From Annulohypoxylon bovei var. microspora (lineage: Eukaryota > Ascomycota > Sordariomycetes > Xylariales > Hypoxylaceae): a DNA stretch of 64,000 nt. The notes under the pieces are model-generated. The model saw only the letters and a list, made by a program, of their open reading frames with translations, had not been told where the DNA came from and searched no databases. Numbering within the stretch: the stretch's first letter is position 1; the number at the start of each line of letters is the position of its first letter. Below are positions 59,872-64,000 of this stretch, in pieces. Both the position numbers and the translations under genes were made by a program. The DNA lies in NCBI GenBank assembly GCA_022836615.1, contig MU405353.1, positions 1 to 64,000 on the forward strand, in the 5' to 3' direction.

Positions 59872-60704
59872 CTCGGGTCTCGGGGATTTTAATGCGAGTT
59901 GCGTGTATTGTGTGGCCGTTACGTACCTCTCTATGGTAAAAGGATATGGGTTATTTTTGGGGGGGTTCTTCTGGATTATTCACACAATGGTAGATATAAT
60001 AACCATAGACGGTAGTTTGAGCTGTTATCTCAAGAACATATAGTTCCTTATAGTTATATCATATGTATCTCAGCTTCTACGGGTGCCTAGGATTCGAAGT
60101 GTTCAGAGAAAAGAAAACTGACGACTTCATTTAAAGTATCACAAGAATTCCAAAGAAAAATTGACAGAAGGGGGAAGGGCGTAATTTTTAGGTACCTAGT
60201 GTTTCAAAATATATAACAGACAATATATCATAAATCTAGGTATTATAAAGTGATTAGGTTAAGTTCTGCATAGGTACATACCCCTTTTTCAGGATCTCGT
60301 GTAACCACCATGGGACTAGGGGACTCAGGGGTAGACTTTTTGGGGGCAATTGCTGATATTAATGGATGTTATGTGTGATATTAAAAGTTAACTATCAATT
60401 CTTGGTTTGACTTGAGAACGCCTACATTCCCTTAATATTTTTAGACCTATTTAAGACGAACTTGACCTTATACTCTCACCTATTAACGCTAATAATATCT
60501 ACTACTTTCATCTAAAATTGAGGGCTAATAACATTCTGTATTTGTATTGCGGACAAATTTATTATTTACAACGACCAAAGTACCTAGTTAACCCTTCAAA
60601 ACGCCTTCTCTATGCTTGTCTAAGTATATACGCTCACACGTCGAAGGGACGCCAGTGAAGGTCTTATCCGCTTCCGAGAGCCAGACTCGATATATATACG
60701 CCTG
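59872..60704. other. convergent intergenic spacer
   Basis: AT-rich spacer between the MFS and dehydrogenase 3' ends. No feature is seen. Confidence 0.6.
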
Positions 60705-61759
60705 TTACATTCGTACTACCAGCTTCTTCCCTTTTAAATTTCCTTTCTTCAGCATATCCAAGCCCTCTTCAACGGAGTGTAGGCCCCCGTCAAGCAGATG
60801 TAGCTCGGGCAAAACAATATTGCCGCCCTCCAACAGTTTCCCAAGCTCTTCAGTATAGCGAACATTGCTCTTGTCGAGAACGAATTGCTTCATCTCAACT
60901 GTATGCACCACAACATTCTCCGGGACAGTTTGAGAGCTTGACATCATGGCTAATGGTGCAAAATGAACAGGTTCGTCTTTCGATACGGCATCCAACGCCA
61001 GTGCTGCTGTCTTCGGTCCAACTAAGTCAATTGCTCGCGTAACCCTGCCGCCGGTGATGGCTCGGATCTCGTCCACCACTTGTTCGTCTTTCTTCCCATC
61101 TCGTACTACCACATGGCTCGCACCTAAGCGTTCCGATAGCGATCTCGTTTCTGTCGAATTGACGGTTATCACTTTAATCCCACTCAAACTCGCTATTTGT
61201 GTAGCGAACTGCCCTGTGACGGTAGAACCACCCCAGACCAAGAGCCAATGTCCATCTGTCTCATCTGTGGCGAGCCGTTGAGTTGGTACGCCTAGCCACT
61301 TCCATAAGGTCATAGATGCCGTTAAGGCCGCAACGCCTAGGCATGCGGCTGCCTCGACAGGTATGTTCGACGGGATGGGAAGAACGGTGTGCGAGGGCAC
61401 GACGACAAACTCCTGGAAACAGCCGGCACGGACGTCCTTATAGTATGTGCTAGTCCATACGGAGTCGCCCTCTTTGAAATTTGTGACGGCAGAGCCAACT
61501 TGAGCTACTACGCCGGACATCTCTCGGCCAGTAACCTAATAATTCCTATGAGTGTTCGAGCCCATCGTATATGGAGAGGAGGACATACCCAGGGAAACTC
61601 CGGCAAGCAGAAATTGTAATCGACGGACTTCCAATCAATGGGGTTTAGGCCCACGTAGTGACCTCGAATCATAATCTCATCGTCTCCAACTATCGGCACG
61701 GGAAAGTCATGGCGGATCTCGTATTCTCCCTTGCGGGCGACGACGAGTGCTTTTTGCAT
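60705..61759 (-). CDS. medium-chain (zinc-type) alcohol dehydrogenase / enoyl reductase-like
   Basis: MDR-superfamily oxidoreductase, NADPH-dependent. Exons 61759-61589 and 61535-60705 give 333 aa from MQKALVVARKGEYEI, the family-typical start. The frame is open farther upstream to an ATG at 62062, which would add ~100 residues. A CCTAG acceptor just before the chosen ATG suggests an upstream exon or leader intron, so the true N-terminus is open. The GroES-like domain has VGLNPIDWKSVDY, and the junction forms PWVTGREMSGVVAQVG. The Rossmann domain carries LVWGGSTVTGQFATQIA. The catalytic-zinc Cys/His set of true ADHs is not seen, so it is probably an enoyl- or quinone-reductase type, like trans-acting ERs of polyketide clusters. 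Confidence 0.88.
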
Positions 61760-62969
61760 TCTAGGTATTGTGAATTCAGCAACGGATACATTGGCCGATT
61801 CGTCTGTCGTCGTGGGAGTAGAGTTTTTCCGTATGCCCTGTATCGTGGTCGAATGTGACTTTTCACCTGGGTTCGATTTTGTCCTTATTTTCCGTAGCAG
61901 AGTACGAACAGTCTTCCACGAGTTCCGGCTAGTGAGAGCGTGCTTAGGTCGTGTTTCCGCCATATCCACCAGAGCAGTAGCTTTCCTTCTCGTAATTATT
62001 CCAAATTCTCCCATTCCTGGCCGTTCTTCTTTCAGTATATAGCCTCTATCGGGTATGAACACAATTTATCTTTACTCGGTCAACAATGCAACTTCTCTCA
62101 AGCTCCCTGGGCCATTATTAATACATACCAAGTAATAAAGTTCTTTAACTTGCTATATGTCATCGGGGACAGCGGCTATTTACTACTTAGCTATAGTCCG
62201 GTACGGGCCAATGGTGGTGATTCTGGTGTCGCACGCCATCAGCACGCCATCGACCAGGGTAGCGCGATTACATATAAGTATCGCGTATCATCACGTCTGG
62301 TGGAGTAGATCTCCTTTCCGATTCGGCCCCTCGGAGGAACATTGAGATAATTGGTCAGCATGGGGTGCTGGGTCAAAACGACAGCATCGACGTCCATTAC
62401 TGATCTGAAGTTGGCTCCGAATCCGGTCCCGTGGTGGCGGGTTGCATGTGCCTCAATCATTACCTCCCCGGTAAGTTCGAGAGGGGAAGATCGATAGATA
62501 ACGACATGGAGTGTGGGAAGCAGAGAAGATTCAAGTAACGTCTATCTTCTTTCGTTAGATCCGTTCTACCTCCATAAACTGATAAGTACCTAGTTAGATA
62601 AGATAGTTGTATAGCATGGCCAATCTCATGCACATATAGAAAGATGGGGGTGGTTCCCCTCTGCCAACGTTTATGATCGAAGCCTGAAGGTATAATGTGA
62701 ATGGTTGGTAATAAAACTCTTAGTTAACTGTATATCCCCCGCCGTAAAACCTCGGTCATATTTAAGGGGTACATCGATTTTAGAAAAAAAAGTAGATTCG
62801 TGACCTTCAGACTTCACATACAACAGATGCGTGTTCTACCAGAGAATGCGTTTGCTAACTCATGTGGCGGTGCGCGGGTCCACCTACCCTTCCCATCCCC
62901 ACTAGATAGGAGACGTCCAACATGGCTACCTAGGACCTAACATGACCTTATATAAGCTTAAGCTTTAAT
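61760..62969. other. upstream region of dehydrogenase, downstream of amine oxidase
   Basis: Holds a possible N-terminal extension or leader exon of the dehydrogenase (up to 62062) and an AT-rich spacer. A minus-strand frame at 62239-62460 is open but unrecognised. No other feature is supported. Confidence 0.45.
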
Positions 62970-64000
62970 TTAAACTTTCAGTTGTTCTTCCTTCCGAAGC
63001 GACCCTAACATCACTTGCAAATGCACCGTTCCACGCTTTCCACACTCCAGCTCCTCTACCTCACCCCATTTCTTCTCCAAGATCTCAATGGCGTCCCACA
63101 GCTCAAAACGATAGAGGAACCGATACACAGCCGCATACGCGCTGTCGAGGGCTCCGACAACCCAAGCGTGATGGGCGCTCGCCGCCTCGCCCACGAAGTG
63201 GAATTTACTATCGGCCGCCGGCCGCGAGAGGTAAGGGTACAAGTTGCTAAACTGGCCGGGGCCGAAGAGAGCAAAGGCGCCGGCGGTCGCCGGGTCGTGA
63301 GACCACGAGTATGCATTGTAAGTACCCGTGAATGATCTCTTGATGCGGTCGTACGTCATGTGTCGCGCGTGCAACCGGGCCAGGTCGCGTAGGATTAGCT
63401 CGACGAGCTCTTCCTCGTCCGTGGTGTTGACGAGCGACCCCATGCGGTTGGCGTCCTGCGCCCACGTGTAAGAGGCCAGCAGCACGGCGGGCTTGTCGTT
63501 ACCATCCTGGAGGTTGTACGAGGGGTAGACGCAAGTCCGCAGAGGCAGATCGGTAGAGGAGACGCCGCCTGTGGTGATACCGCAGTCGACGATCCACCAG
63601 GGATAATCGAACTGGAGAGCCACTTTGACCGAGTCATCGTAGTGCAGGCTGCGTATGGCGTCCTTCTGGGATGGGTGCAGCTCGAGCTCGCGTAAGTCCA
63701 TACGGCCTAAGCAGCCTAGGGCCGGAGTAGCGAAGACGGTGCTGTAGCCCGAGCGCGGATCCGGCTCGTCAGCGCACTTGACTGACATGTTGCCGTCTTC
63801 GCTTGACCCGCGATCGATAGAGATACTCTCCACTCTCTTTTTTGTTTCGACCTTGGTCTTGAGTTTTTCATGCATAGCATCGCTAAGGAGAGTAGTGCCA
63901 CCATCGATGCAGTACCATTCGTGCGTCTCGGGGTAATCAAAGTCAAACGAGTCTATGACGCTCTCAGAGAACGCCTGATCAAACAAATTAGTTGATGTGT
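62970..64000 (-). CDS. flavin amine oxidase / L-amino-acid oxidase, C-terminal part (cut by window edge)
   Basis: FAD-dependent amine oxidase family, oxidising an amino acid or amine to the imine with release of H2O2. The frame is open from the stop at 62970 through the right edge, so at least 343 C-terminal residues are present and the N-terminal FAD-binding GxGxxG is outside the window. Seen: YCIDGGTTLLSDAM, a substrate-domain segment VFATPALGCLGRMDL, VALQFDYPWW, and the C-terminal FAD-contacting FVGEAASAHHAWVVGALDSAY, which is diagnostic. The last residues are charged and no peroxisomal SKL ends the protein (it ends EEQLKV). No intron is visible in this part. It lies in the same orientation as the dehydrogenase. 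Confidence 0.93.
   Translation of the reverse strand, partial: TSTNLFDQAFSESVIDSFDFDYPETHEWYCIDGGTTLLSDAMHEKLKTKVETKKRVESISIDRGSSEDGNMSVKCADEPDPRSGYSTVFATPALGCLGRMDLRELELHPSQKDAIRSLHYDDSVKVALQFDYPWWIVDCGITTGGVSSTDLPLRTCVYPSYNLQDGNDKPAVLLASYTWAQDANRMGSLVNTTDEEELVELILRDLARLHARHMTYDRIKRSFTGTYNAYSWSHDPATAGAFALFGPGQFSNLYPYLSRPAADSKFHFVGEAASAHHAWVVGALDSAYAAVYRFLYRFELWDAIEILEKKWGEVEELECGKRGTVHLQVMLGSLRKEEQLKV

Overview
The window is nuclear DNA of a filamentous ascomycete, most likely a Sordariomycete. Genes carry many 49-121 bp GT-AG introns, several products are fungus-specific (a Ppo dioxygenase/P450 fusion, a Flo8/Som1-type LisH regulator, a Dal5-type permease, a fungal type IIC P-ATPase), and AT-rich, apparently mutated repeat islands lie between GC-balanced genes. 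A finer placement (for example Xylariales) is only a guess. I rebuilt 19 complete protein genes by joining exons at GT-AG sites and checking that phase is kept, plus one gene cut by the right edge.

Left third (1-27.6 kb): a secreted GH16 glucanase (+), a Dal5-family transporter (-), a secreted type-B carboxylesterase (-), a type IIC Na+/K+-type P-ATPase (-), then a repeat island (15.6-17.5 kb) with a 10-N assembly gap inside poly-G/poly-C. Next come a psi-factor-producing oxygenase (-) and, divergently transcribed, a DUF2235 alpha/beta-hydrolase (+), followed by the CCHC zinc-knuckle protein GIS2/CNBP (-). A 473-bp MITE with an 8-bp target duplication sits at 9.6-10.1 kb, between the esterase and the P-ATPase.

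Middle (27.6-50 kb): mostly housekeeping genes with large intergenic gaps. These are an unknown two-helix membrane protein (-), the U5 snRNP 40-kDa WD40 protein (-) head-to-head with TRAPP subunit Bet3 (+, with a 9-nt microexon), the Flo8/Som1-like LisH regulator (+) behind a 4.8-kb upstream region and a uORF, an acidic conserved nuclear-type protein (-), a Tom6-like 56-residue tail-anchored protein (+) and an unrecognised 303-residue protein (+).

Right part (50-64 kb): a 1.1-kb TA-flanked inverted-repeat element full of simple repeats, then an accessory metabolic block. It holds an SDR oxidoreductase (+), two divergent MFS transporters (-/+), a medium-chain zinc-type dehydrogenase/reductase (-) and the C-terminal part of an L-amino-acid-oxidase-like flavoenzyme (-) running off the window. 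This block could be the edge of a catabolic or secondary-metabolite cluster. No backbone synthase is in view, so that is inference.
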